A stretch of DNA of 64,000 bases from Photobacterium sp. GJ3 (GTDB lineage Bacteria > Pseudomonadota > Gammaproteobacteria > Enterobacterales > Vibrionaceae): NCBI RefSeq assembly GCF_018199995.1, contig NZ_CP073578.1:2418001-2482000 (forward strand). The letters are read 5' to 3'. Position 1 is the first letter of the stretch. Each line of letters starts with the position of its first letter. A program made the translations under genes and the position numbers. Under the pieces are notes generated by a model that saw nothing but the letters and a program-made list of their open reading frames with translations, had not been told where the DNA came from and did not search any database. Below are positions 8,339 through 17,213 of this stretch, one piece after another.

Positions 8339-10543
8339 TTATCGACGGCCTGCGTAATGTTTCAGTAAGTTCGGCACATCCAGAATCAGGGCAATATGAC
8401 CATCACTGGTAATCGTAGCCCCTGCCATACCCGGCGTACCTTGCAGCAGTTCATCCAGCGGTTTAATCACCACCTCTTCCTGGCCAATCAGGGTATCTAC
8501 CACAAAGCCCATTCGCTGATGACCAATCTGAACGATCACCACATGACCCAATTGACGATCACGTTTTGCAATATGGTGACCAGACAACCAGTCCTGTAAG
8601 TAGAACAGCGGAATCGCTTTATCACGCACAATAATCGTTAATTGCCCGTCAACGACGTTGGTCTTCCCTAAATCCAGGTGGAAGATTTCATTCACGCTTG
8701 CCAGCGGCAAGGCAAATGGCTGTTCGCCCACCCCCACCATCAGCGTTGGCAGAATCGCCAGCGTCAGTGGGACTTTAATGTCAATTCGCGTGCCTTTACC
8801 CAGTTCAGAATCGATATGAATCGACCCATTGAGCTGGCTGATCGCTGTTTTTACAACGTCCATTCCAACACCACGACCGGAAATGTCTGAAATTTCTTTC
8901 TTGGTCGAGAAGCCCGGTGCAAAGATCAGGTTATAACATTCGTTATCAGACAAACGCGCCGCAGCATCAGCATCCATCACGCCGCGATCTACCGCGATCT
9001 GACGCAAACGGTCCGGATCCATACCGCCCCCATCATCTTCGATGGTGAGCAGGATATGATCCCCTTCCTGAGCCGCTGAAAGCAGCACCGTACCAATCCG
9101 CGACTTGCCGGCTTTTTCACGAACATCCGGCATTTCGATCCCGTGATCGACCGAGTTACGCACCAGGTGGACCAGTGGATCCGCCAGCGCTTCAACCAGA
9201 TTCTTGTCGAGATCCGTTTCTTCGCCACGCATTTCAAGCACGATTTCTTTCTTCAGACTCCGTGCCAGATCGCGAACAACGCGCGGGAATCGTCCGAAGA
9301 CTTTCTTAATCGGTTGCATGCGGGTTTTCATCACCGCGCCCTGGAGATCAGCTGTGACCACATCCAGGTTTGCCACCGCTTTCGACATTTCTTCGTCGTT
9401 GCTGTTCTGGCCCAAACTGATCAGGCGGTTTCTGACCAGAACCAGTTCGCCCACCATGTTCATGATGGTGTCCAGCGTTGAGGTATCCACCCGAACGGTT
9501 GCTTCAGCCTGCGGCTTCCCCTTCTCTTTCAGACCCGTTGCTTTGCGTTCAGCGACGGGCTGAGTTTTTTCCGCAGCAGGCGGTGGTGTCACCGGCTGAG
9601 CCTGAGATGCTGTCGCTTTCGGTGCTAGCGCTGAAGCTGGCTTGGTTGCCATTGCCAGCTCTTCATCGGATGGCCCTTTTCCGGCACCATGTAAATCATC
9701 CAGCAGACGTTCGAATTCATCGTCTGTCATTAAGGCGCTGTCTTCTTCCCCAGCAGATGCCGGGGTCTGGGCTGCAGGAGCTGCCATCGCAGGAGAAGCC
9801 ATTGCAGCTGCTTGCTCTTCTTTACCTGGTGCCTGACCGACACCGTGCAACTCATCCAGCAGACGCTCAAATTCGTCATCGGTAATATCACCGCTGTCGA
9901 TTTCAGTCGACACGGGCTGCGTTGCTGCTTTCGTTTCAGTTGGCTGTCCCGTCGGACCCGATCCACTGCCATGCAGTTCATCCAGCAAACGTTCAAATTC
10001 GTCCTGGGTAATTTCATCCACCGAACCACCGGCAATCGCAGACTGTGCAGGATCAGAAGGCGCAGACGTCACCGGTGCAACGGGCTCAGGGACCTGAACA
10101 GGCTCCTGAACAGGTTCCAGTTCAGCCATGGCCGCAGCCAGTTCTTCCGCGCCCGGTGGCTGGCTGTAATAATGCAGTGCATCCAGCAGCGTCTGCTCGG
10201 CAGGATCAATCGGATCCCTGTCCTGAAGCTGCACAAACATCGTATTGATGGTATCCAGTGCCTGCAGAATCACATCCATCAGATCAGATGTGACGGTACG
10301 CTTACCCGTTCGCAGCAAGTCGAAAATATTTTCTGCGCCATGGCAGGCATCGACAAGTGGCGTGACCGCCAAAAATCCGGCGCCACCTTTTACGGTATGA
10401 AAACCACGGAAAATAGCATTCAGCAGATCGGTATCATCCGGGCGGCGTTCAAGGTCGACCAGCTGTTCAGAGAGTAACTCGAGAATTTCCCCGGCTTCGA
10501 TTAAAAAGTCCTGCAGGATGTCTTCGTCTAAATCAAAGCTCAT
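8339..10543 (-). CDS. cheA: CheA chemotaxis histidine kinase
   Basis: A 734-residue kinase phosphorylating CheY and CheB. P1 (1-105) carries phospho-acceptor His49 in GFHTVKGG. P3 starts near 348, the ATPase P4 has the N box HLVRNSVDHGIE (459-470), G1 DDGGGMD and G2 GRGVGMDVV, and the CheW-like P5 follows from about 598. I see no P2 fold: residues 130-347 are low complexity with three near-identical motifs (T[QD]DEFERLLDELHG; 178-192, 220-234, 272-286) resembling the CheY-binding end of FliM. Adjacent to cheZ (9-bp gap). Confidence 0.97.
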   Translation of the reverse strand: MSFDLDEDILQDFLIEAGEILELLSEQLVDLERRPDDTDLLNAIFRGFHTVKGGAGFLAVTPLVDACHGAENIFDLLRTGKRTVTSDLMDVILQALDTINTMFVQLQDRDPIDPAEQTLLDALHYYSQPPGAEELAAAMAELEPVQEPVQVPEPVAPVTSAPSDPAQSAIAGGSVDEITQDEFERLLDELHGSGSGPTGQPTETKAATQPVSTEIDSGDITDDEFERLLDELHGVGQAPGKEEQAAAMASPAMAAPAAQTPASAGEEDSALMTDDEFERLLDDLHGAGKGPSDEELAMATKPASALAPKATASQAQPVTPPPAAEKTQPVAERKATGLKEKGKPQAEATVRVDTSTLDTIMNMVGELVLVRNRLISLGQNSNDEEMSKAVANLDVVTADLQGAVMKTRMQPIKKVFGRFPRVVRDLARSLKKEIVLEMRGEETDLDKNLVEALADPLVHLVRNSVDHGIEMPDVREKAGKSRIGTVLLSAAQEGDHILLTIEDDGGGMDPDRLRQIAVDRGVMDADAAARLSDNECYNLIFAPGFSTKKEISDISGRGVGMDVVKTAISQLNGSIHIDSELGKGTRIDIKVPLTLAILPTLMVGVGEQPFALPLASVNEIFHLDLGKTNVVDGQLTIIVRDKAIPLFYLQDWLSGHHIAKRDRQLGHVVIVQIGHQRMGFVVDTLIGQEEVVIKPLDELLQGTPGMAGATITSDGHIALILDVPNLLKHYAGRR

Positions 10544-10552
10544 AAGCTTCCC

Positions 10553-11275
10553 CTAAAATCCAAGGCTTGATAGCAAATCATCAACATCATCCTGCGTGTT
10601 CATCACATCAGTACGCCCGGCACTGTTGATGATTGGCCCTTCCGGAGAGAGTGTTTTCTCTTTTTGATTCGCAACGACTGTGCTTTCACTCTGTTCGATT
10701 CCGGCAGCTTTCAGAATTTCAACCAGTTGATGTTCCACTTCATGCACCAGCTCAATCACCCGACGAATCACCTGACCGGTCAGATCCTGAAAGTCTTGAG
10801 CCATCAGAATTTCAGTCAGATGATGGTGCAGTTGTTCACTGTCACCTTCAATCTGATTCAGCAGCGCATCAATATCGTGGCAAAGTTGTTTAAATTCTCC
10901 CAGCGCGATGTCGCCTTTCATCAAACGCTGCCACTCTGGTTTCACTTGTAACAGGCGCTCCCGAAGTAAATCTGCGATTGGCAGAGTCCCTTCAACAGCA
11001 TCCATCGTCTTATTGGCAGCTTCTTCTGTTTTGTCAATTACATAGGTCAGTCGACCCCGTGCATCCGGGATATCCGTCGTTGCCAGATCGGCAATCCGTG
11101 GATCCAGGCGGAATTTCTGAAGAGAATCATGTAACTGACGGGTGAGTTTCCCCACTTCGAGATACATCGGATCCCTGCTATCCGACACCAGGCTTCGAAA
11201 CAGCTCATTGGCCTCTGCCTGCTGGTTATCCTCCAGCAGGCTCACCAACTGTCTCGCCTGTTCAAGTGAAATCAT
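10553..11275 (-). CDS. cheZ: CheZ phosphatase of CheY-P
   Basis: This 240-residue protein speeds dephosphorylation of CheY-P. The central helical region contains the catalytic patch MAQDFQDLTGQVIRRVIELV, whose glutamine-bearing QDLTGQ is the CheZ hallmark. The C-terminus ends in TQDDVDDLLSSLGF, the amphipathic peptide that binds CheY. Order cheY-cheZ-cheA in one transcript direction matches polar-flagellar Vibrio clusters. Length is slightly above the E. coli protein. Confidence 0.96.
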   Translation of the reverse strand: MISLEQARQLVSLLEDNQQAEANELFRSLVSDSRDPMYLEVGKLTRQLHDSLQKFRLDPRIADLATTDIPDARGRLTYVIDKTEEAANKTMDAVEGTLPIADLLRERLLQVKPEWQRLMKGDIALGEFKQLCHDIDALLNQIEGDSEQLHHHLTEILMAQDFQDLTGQVIRRVIELVHEVEHQLVEILKAAGIEQSESTVVANQKEKTLSPEGPIINSAGRTDVMNTQDDVDDLLSSLGF

Positions 11276-11310
11276 ATGTGTCTACCCTAATTCGCGTCAG
11301 ACTGACGTCA

Positions 11311-11715
11311 TCACTGCATCCGTTCGAAAATCTTATCCAGTTTTTCTTTCAAGGTTGCAGCTGTAAACGGCTTCACGATGTAGCCATTCACACCAGCCTG
11401 TGCTGCTTCAATGATCTGCTCACGCTTGGCTTCTGCAGTAATCATCAACACAGGGAGATGTTTCAGGTTGGCATCAGCACGGATTTGCTTCAGCAGGTCG
11501 ATCCCTTGCATGCCAGGCATGTTCCAGTCGGTGACCACGAAGTCAAAGTCGCCTTTTTTCAACATGGGTAACGCAGTCAATCCATCATCTGCTTCTTGGG
11601 TGTTGTTAAAGCCCAGGTCACGCAGCAAGTTCTTGACGATACGACGCATTGTTGAAAAGTCGTCAACAATGAGGATTTTCATATTTTTATTCAAAGTTGC
11701 CTCCACTGAGGTCAC
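11311..11715 (-). CDS. cheY: CheY response regulator controlling the flagellar switch
   Basis: A single receiver domain: paired Asp in [17 protein letters not shown], acceptor Asp in [12 protein letters not shown], and conserved Lys in [10 protein letters not shown]. Phosphorylated CheY binds FliM and changes motor rotation. The longest frame opens with GTG at 11715. GGAGG lies just before a TTG that would give a start near MNKNMKIL, and an ATG at MKILIVDD is also possible, so the start is uncertain by up to 11 residues. It lies 24 bp after fliA. Confidence 0.96.
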   Translation of the reverse strand: MTSVEATLNKNMKILIVDDFSTMRRIVKNLLRDLGFNNTQEADDGLTALPMLKKGDFDFVVTDWNMPGMQGIDLLKQIRADANLKHLPVLMITAEAKREQIIEAAQAGVNGYIVKPFTAATLKEKLDKIFERMQ

Positions 11716-11739
11716 AGTGTTTTCTTCTAAATCGTGTGT

Positions 11740-12465
11740 TTATGAAACAGTCCAAGCAGAGAGTTTGGACCGCAAACGTTGCATTGCCTGACTGTGAATC
11801 TGGCAAATACGGGATTCACTGACACCTAAAACGGCACCAATTTCTTTGAGGTTAAGTTCCTCGTCGTAATACAACGACAACACCAGTGCTTCCCTTTCTG
11901 GCAAAGTGCGGATCGCGCCAGCAAGTGCGTGGCGAAAGTTGCCATCCGCAACATCTTGAAAAGGCATGTTTTCTGTCATTGAATCTTCGGTCGCAACCGC
12001 ATCTTCAGACACACCGAGGTCATCCATACCCACTAGGCGACCACAATTAACATCATTTAATGCCTGATGGTACTGTTCCAGTGTCATTTCGAGATATTCA
12101 GCAATTTCCTGATCGTTCGGATCACGGCCCAAGCCATGCTCCAATTGGGAAATTGCCTCGGAAATACGACGGCTGTTCTTATAGACAGAACGGGGAACCC
12201 AGTCGCCACGCCGGATATCATCCAGCATGGCGCCTCGAATACGAATACCGGCAAAGGTTTCAAAACTGGCCCCTTTACTGGGGTCATAATTCTGTTGTGC
12301 TTCGAGCAAACCAATCATGCCAGCCTGAATCAGGTCTTCCAGCTGTACGCTGGGCGGTAACCGAGCCATCAGGTGATGCGCAATCCGCTTCACCAATGAC
12401 GAGTACCTCTCCACAAAAGCATGGGGTGATTCCTGATATCGGCCGTATGTTAGTGCTTTATTCAC
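11740..12465 (-). CDS. fliA: FliA, flagellar sigma-28 factor
   Basis: A 241-residue sigma factor with region 2 (YSSLVKRIAHHLMARLPPSV, LEDLIQAGMIGLLEA), region 3, and region 4 (LNLKEIGAVLGVSESRICQIHSQAM). It directs transcription of late flagellar and chemotaxis genes and is held by FlgM. Its start overlaps the flhG stop by 8 bp. Two promoters in this window match its consensus, before a flagellin (38479) and before flgM (55033). Confidence 0.97.
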   Translation of the reverse strand: MNKALTYGRYQESPHAFVERYSSLVKRIAHHLMARLPPSVQLEDLIQAGMIGLLEAQQNYDPSKGASFETFAGIRIRGAMLDDIRRGDWVPRSVYKNSRRISEAISQLEHGLGRDPNDQEIAEYLEMTLEQYHQALNDVNCGRLVGMDDLGVSEDAVATEDSMTENMPFQDVADGNFRHALAGAIRTLPEREALVLSLYYDEELNLKEIGAVLGVSESRICQIHSQAMQRLRSKLSAWTVS

Positions 12466-13348
12466 CCAGAGGTACCTCTTCAGGTGTTGTTGGTTTAACG
12501 AGTAACTTCTCGACGAAAAACTCCAGATGTCCGGCCGGATTGTTTGGCACAGGCCAGGTCAGCGCTTTATTGGCAAGCGTACTCAGCGCCAGTGCAGCCG
12601 GACTCCGCGGAAATGCTTCCACAACCACCTTCTGACGTTTTATTGACTGCCGGACCCGGTCATCCAGAGGAATACAGGCAACCAGTTCAAGATTGGCCTG
12701 CAAAAAACGCTCTGTCACACGGGTAAGCTTGGCGAAGAGTTCACGCCCTTCGCGGTAGCTGCGCACCATGTTGGCAACAATCTTGAACCGCTGTACATGA
12801 TACTCTCTGTTCAGGATTTTGATGAGTGCGTAAGCGTCAGTTATTGAGGTTGGTTCATCACAAACTACAACTAGTACATCCTGTGCAGCTCCGGCAAAAC
12901 TCAGTACCATATCTGAGATCCCGGCGGCAGTATCGACCAACAGCACGTCAATTTCATCTTCGAGCGTCGCAAATGCCCGGATCAGGCCAACATGCTGCGC
13001 ACTGCTCAGCTCGGCCATGTTCTGTGTCCCGGATGACGCAGGAATAATCTTCACGCCATACGGACCTTCAATAATGATGTCCTGCAAATCGCACACACCA
13101 GCCAGCACATGAGACAGATTGCGACCCGCCCGCAGACCCAGCATTACATCCACATTAGCCAGACCCAGATCAGCATCCAGAACCATGACGCGTTTTCCCT
13201 GGCGACCCATTGCGATTGCCATATTCAGCGTAATGTTGGTTTTTCCGACACCACCTTTACCGCCGCTGACCGTGATCACTTTGGTTGAAGCCAATTTTGT
13301 CATGCGGCGCAGGCCGCTCGCTTGATCGTGCATCGTATTCTCAATCAT
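12458..13348 (-). CDS. flhG: FlhG (FleN), MinD-like flagellar number regulator
   Basis: A MinD/ParA-family ATPase that limits flagellar number together with FlhF. The start at 13348 (MIENTMHDQASGLRRM) keeps the N-terminal DQASGLRR helix, which in this family stimulates FlhF GTPase, and overlaps the flhF stop by 8 bp. The longer frame to 13435 adds implausible residues. The deviant Walker A is SGGKGGVGKTNITLNMA, followed by DADLGLANVDVMLGL. Length 296 residues is typical. Confidence 0.94.
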   Translation of the reverse strand: MIENTMHDQASGLRRMTKLASTKVITVSGGKGGVGKTNITLNMAIAMGRQGKRVMVLDADLGLANVDVMLGLRAGRNLSHVLAGVCDLQDIIIEGPYGVKIIPASSGTQNMAELSSAQHVGLIRAFATLEDEIDVLLVDTAAGISDMVLSFAGAAQDVLVVVCDEPTSITDAYALIKILNREYHVQRFKIVANMVRSYREGRELFAKLTRVTERFLQANLELVACIPLDDRVRQSIKRQKVVVEAFPRSPAALALSTLANKALTWPVPNNPAGHLEFFVEKLLVKPTTPEEVPLGE

Positions 13349-14918
13349 AAAAATCCGCCCCCTGGTTCTCTGCGCTCTCGCTGCTCCAGAAGTGAGGCTG
13401 CTGGCCCACATCATTTTCCAGCAGCTCATTGGCACGATTCACCAGAAAGCGGCCTGTCGCGACTTTGATATCTTCCGGGACACGCTGTCCATCGGCCAGA
13501 TAGGCAATCGGTAAAGCACTTTCCAGTGTCACACTGATCACTTCACCAAGGCTGAGCGTTTCATCCAGCTTGGTCAGTACACAACCCGACAACGGGATGC
13601 GACGGAAATGTTCAATGGTTTCATGCAGTACCCGACGCTGAGAGGTTGCCGGGAGTACCAGAAAACTACGGATATGTGAGCCACTATTCTGCATCAGGGT
13701 ATCAAGCTGCTCCTGAAGACGCAGATCCCTTTGCCCCATTCCTGCAGTATCCAGCAGGACCAGACGGCGATGCCGTAACTGATGAAGTATATCGGCAAGC
13801 TCTTCGGCATCTTTAGCGACTCTGACCGGACAGCCCAGAATTCGACCATAAGTGGCCAATTGTTCATGCGCACCAATCCGGTAGGTATCCGTGGTCACCA
13901 GGGCGATTTGATCCGGGCCGAAGTCCATCGCGGCTCTGGCCGCCAGCTTGGCAATGGTGGTGGTTTTCCCCACCCCGGTCGGGCCCAGCAGGGCGACAAC
14001 ACCGCCCGTTTCAAGGATACAGTCATCGGTGGTGATGATTTGATCAGATAATAATTGCAATAAGGATGACCAGGCCTGATGGGGCGCGACATCCTCAGGA
14101 ATATAGCAAGCAAGCTGATCCGCCAGTTCGGCAGACAGCCCCATTTTTTCCAGACGTTTGATCATCATGGCGCGCATCGGTTCACGACGCTCGACTTCCT
14201 GCCACATCAGCCCGGACAGCTGGTGCTCCAACAACCGGCGAATAGAGGCCATCTCTGTCCGCATGGCGTCCAGTTCGTCGTCCCGGCGGGATGAATTCGA
14301 TTCATAACGACTGGGATCAAGACGGTTCTGCTGAGGTTTGCTGCCCGCACTTTGATTGAGTAACTGGGCCAGGCGGCTGCCCGGCCGGTTCTCGCTCTCT
14401 GCGTCCGTATTTTGACGGTAGCCATCATAACCATTGCGCTGAGGCTGACGTCCCGCTGCACCATATGGATGCTGCGCCTGACGGCGGTCGCCTTCATGGC
14501 CTTGCTTGTCTGCACCGTTTCGCGCAGCAAAGTCATACCCTTGACGCTCACCGGATTGCGACTGCTGATGCTTCGACTGTCGCTGAAGCAACGCCGATAA
14601 AGAATCGACTTCTGTTTCCGGTTCCTGCGAATAGTTCTGCAGCACTTTGGCAAAGCGACCGCCGTTGGCAGACTGCTGTAACTGCACTTTGTCATCCGCA
14701 AGCTTGCGACGGGCCTGACCAAAGCGTTCAGCCAAAGCATCACGGGCAGGATGAGACGGCGGTGGTGATTCCGGCGCATCGTTATCCACGGCTGCGACGA
14801 TTTCGACCCCGCCGGTCACTTTTTTATTGGACATGATCACCGCATTTGCGCCGAGCTGTTCCTTCACTTCACTCAGTGCGGTTCGCATGTCCTTGGCAAA
14901 AAATCGTTTTATTTTCAA
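13341..14918 (-). CDS. flhF: FlhF, SRP-type GTPase for polar flagellar placement
   Basis: A 525-residue GTPase that marks the flagellated pole and recruits early basal-body parts. The N-terminal B domain (MKIKRFFAKDMRTALSEVKE) is followed by a long Gln/Arg-rich linker (about 60-200), an N domain, and the G domain with GPTGVGKTTTIAKLA, LLDTAGMGQRD and LTKLDE. It lies 65 bp after flhA. The linker is low complexity, as is common in Vibrio FlhF. Confidence 0.96.
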   Translation of the reverse strand: MKIKRFFAKDMRTALSEVKEQLGANAVIMSNKKVTGGVEIVAAVDNDAPESPPPSHPARDALAERFGQARRKLADDKVQLQQSANGGRFAKVLQNYSQEPETEVDSLSALLQRQSKHQQSQSGERQGYDFAARNGADKQGHEGDRRQAQHPYGAAGRQPQRNGYDGYRQNTDAESENRPGSRLAQLLNQSAGSKPQQNRLDPSRYESNSSRRDDELDAMRTEMASIRRLLEHQLSGLMWQEVERREPMRAMMIKRLEKMGLSAELADQLACYIPEDVAPHQAWSSLLQLLSDQIITTDDCILETGGVVALLGPTGVGKTTTIAKLAARAAMDFGPDQIALVTTDTYRIGAHEQLATYGRILGCPVRVAKDAEELADILHQLRHRRLVLLDTAGMGQRDLRLQEQLDTLMQNSGSHIRSFLVLPATSQRRVLHETIEHFRRIPLSGCVLTKLDETLSLGEVISVTLESALPIAYLADGQRVPEDIKVATGRFLVNRANELLENDVGQQPHFWSSESAENQGADFYD

Positions 14919-14983
14919 TTCTGTCTTCCCATCCGGTGACGGATTACCTGCGCGTTACGAACAGCCCGGTCGGCCGATGACAC

Positions 14984-17080
14984 CTAGTTACCCACTGCAT
15001 TGACGATACGGATTTGCTTCTCATCCGGAATTTCCTGATATGAAAGCACCCGCAGCGTCGGGATGGTGTTCTTCACAAATTTCGCCAGCGTTCCTCGCAG
15101 TACCCCTGAGGTCAGCAGGACTGCAGGCTCACCTTTTAATTCTTGTTTGTGGGTGGCTTCCGTCAGCGACTGCTGCAGACGTTCAGCCAACCCGGGTTCA
15201 ATGCCGGAGGATTCACCTCCGCTTGACTGCATAGTCTTATGCAATATTTGTTCCAACTCTGGAACAAGGGTGATCACCGGAAGTTCTGGCTCTATACCAT
15301 TGATTTCCTGAACAATCAGGCGCTTCAGACCAATTCGGGCTGCCGCAGTCAAAATGTCAGGATCTTGACTCTTCCCGGAATATTCGGACAAAGTCTGAAC
15401 AATGGTTCGGATATCTCGAATCGGCACACCTTCATGCAGCAGGTTTTGCAAGACTTTCACCACAGCGCCCAATGGCAGTTGATCCGGCACAAATCCGTCG
15501 ACCAGTTTCGGGGTCAGTTGCCCCAGCACTTCCAGCAGGTTCTGCACTTCTTCGTGGCCCAGCAGCTGAGAAGCATTGTTGACCAGAATCTGGCTCAGGT
15601 GGGTTGCCAGCACCGTCGCAGCATCAACCACCGTGTATCCCAGCGCCTGCGCGTGCTCACGCTGAGATTCCAGAATCCAGATCGCTTCCAGCCCGAACGC
15701 AGGGTCTGTCGTTCTTTCCCCTTCCAGGCTGCCAAAAACCTGTCCCGGATTAATCGCCAGTTCCATATCCGGATGAATATTGGACTCGCCATTGTTCACG
15801 CCCATCAGGCTGATCCGGTAAGTGTTGGGGGGCAATTCCAGATTATCGCGGATATGAACCGGTGGGATGAGGAAGCCAAAGTCCTGCGACAATTTCTTAC
15901 GCACCCCTTTCACCCGCTCCAGCAATTCCCCGCCCTGCTCTTTATCCACCATGGGGATGAGGCGATAACCCACTTCCAGACTGATAGTATCCATTGGCTG
16001 GACGTCATCCCAGGACAACTCTTTCTTGGGTGGCTTACTGTCGATTTCTTCCAGTGGTGCCGCTTCAGCCAGCGCTTTCTGCTGTTGCTGCTTCTTCACC
16101 CGCCAGTAGGCAAGACAGCCGATGATCAGTGCCAGCAGCAGGAAAGGAATATGCGGCATCCCGGGGACAATGCCCATCACGAAGAGGATCCCGCCTGTGA
16201 TGATCAGCGCCTGCGGGTTATTGAACATCTGGAACATCATTTGCTGTCCCATGTCCTCGTCGGTATTTTGACGGGTTACCATCATGGCAGCGCCAATTGA
16301 CAGCAGCAGTGACGGAATCTGCGCAACCAGACCATCACCAATGGTCAGCAGGCTGTAGATTTCAATCGCATCACCGAAGGTCAGACCGTGCTGGCCCATG
16401 CCAATCACCAGACCGCCAATGATATTGATAAACAGGATCAGAATGCCGGCAATGGCATCCCCTTTCACAAATTTAGATGCACCATCCATCGAACCATAGA
16501 AGTCTGCTTCTTTGGTGACTTCACTCCGCCGCGTGCGCGCCTGCTCCTGATCAATCAGGCCTGCATTGAGATCGGCGTCGATGGCCATTTGTTTGCCGGG
16601 TAAAGCATCCAGCGTAAAGCGGGCACTAACTTCTGAAATCCGGCCTGCACCTTTAGTAACAACCATGAAGTTGATGATCATCAGAATCAGGAAGACCACC
16701 AGACCGACGGCATAGTTACCGCCAATTACCACAGAGCCAAATGCATCAATCACCTGACCGGCTGCTGAAGGCCCTTCATGACCATTCAGCAGCACCACCC
16801 GGGTGGAAGCCACGTTCAGTGCCAGCCGCAACAACGTGGCAATCAGCAGTACCGTTGGGAATGCGGCAAAGTCCAGCGGACGGCGGGTATACACTGTCAC
16901 CAGCAACACCACCATCGCCAGCGCAATGTTAAAGGAGAACGCCATGTCCAGCAGCAACGGCGGCATGGGTAACACCACCATGGCCAAGGTTGCCAGAACC
17001 ATGATCGGGGCCCCGATTGCCGGTAGAGACTGCAATCGATGGAGAGGCAATTTATCTGAAAAAGGTATCGACAGCTTCAT
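14984..17080 (-). CDS. flhA: FlhA, flagellar type III export platform protein
   Basis: A 698-residue FHIPEP-family export gate protein. About eight N-terminal membrane helices include the conserved PGKQMAIDADLNAGLID loop. A large cytoplasmic domain from about residue 330 docks chaperone-substrate complexes; TYRISLMG and AVKVLQNLLHEGVPIRDIRTI are recognisable. Length is standard. A possible sigma-54 promoter lies in the 133-bp gap to flhB. Confidence 0.97.
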   Translation of the reverse strand: MKLSIPFSDKLPLHRLQSLPAIGAPIMVLATLAMVVLPMPPLLLDMAFSFNIALAMVVLLVTVYTRRPLDFAAFPTVLLIATLLRLALNVASTRVVLLNGHEGPSAAGQVIDAFGSVVIGGNYAVGLVVFLILMIINFMVVTKGAGRISEVSARFTLDALPGKQMAIDADLNAGLIDQEQARTRRSEVTKEADFYGSMDGASKFVKGDAIAGILILFINIIGGLVIGMGQHGLTFGDAIEIYSLLTIGDGLVAQIPSLLLSIGAAMMVTRQNTDEDMGQQMMFQMFNNPQALIITGGILFVMGIVPGMPHIPFLLLALIIGCLAYWRVKKQQQQKALAEAAPLEEIDSKPPKKELSWDDVQPMDTISLEVGYRLIPMVDKEQGGELLERVKGVRKKLSQDFGFLIPPVHIRDNLELPPNTYRISLMGVNNGESNIHPDMELAINPGQVFGSLEGERTTDPAFGLEAIWILESQREHAQALGYTVVDAATVLATHLSQILVNNASQLLGHEEVQNLLEVLGQLTPKLVDGFVPDQLPLGAVVKVLQNLLHEGVPIRDIRTIVQTLSEYSGKSQDPDILTAAARIGLKRLIVQEINGIEPELPVITLVPELEQILHKTMQSSGGESSGIEPGLAERLQQSLTEATHKQELKGEPAVLLTSGVLRGTLAKFVKNTIPTLRVLSYQEIPDEKQIRIVNAVGN

Positions 17081-17145
17081 GCATTCTTACTGGGTTGGAA
17101 AGTGAGTTACGTCAGACGAACTGAACGCGCTTAAGCTTCGCATAA

Positions 17146-17161
17146 AGCAAATTTTATACCG
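17146..17161 (-). promoter_or_regulatory. Candidate sigma-54 promoter for flhA
   Basis: On the minus strand the sequence reads CGGTATAAAATTTGCT, keeping GG-N10-GC and a good TTGCT -12 element but a poor -24 element (three mismatches to TGGCAC). It lies about 65 bp upstream of the flhA ATG. FlhA operons in Vibrio are usually sigma-54 dependent, which is the main support. Confidence 0.4.
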
Positions 17162-17213
17162 CCTTCGAAAGTCAATTTTTTGACCTGCAGCCAAAACTTT
17201 CTGCCCATGCCAA

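Noticed and set aside
15239..16300. Long plus-strand open frame of 353 codons inside flhA
   Set aside because: It is the antisense of a well-conserved export protein; composition (His/Gln/Arg-rich) is that of a shadow frame.
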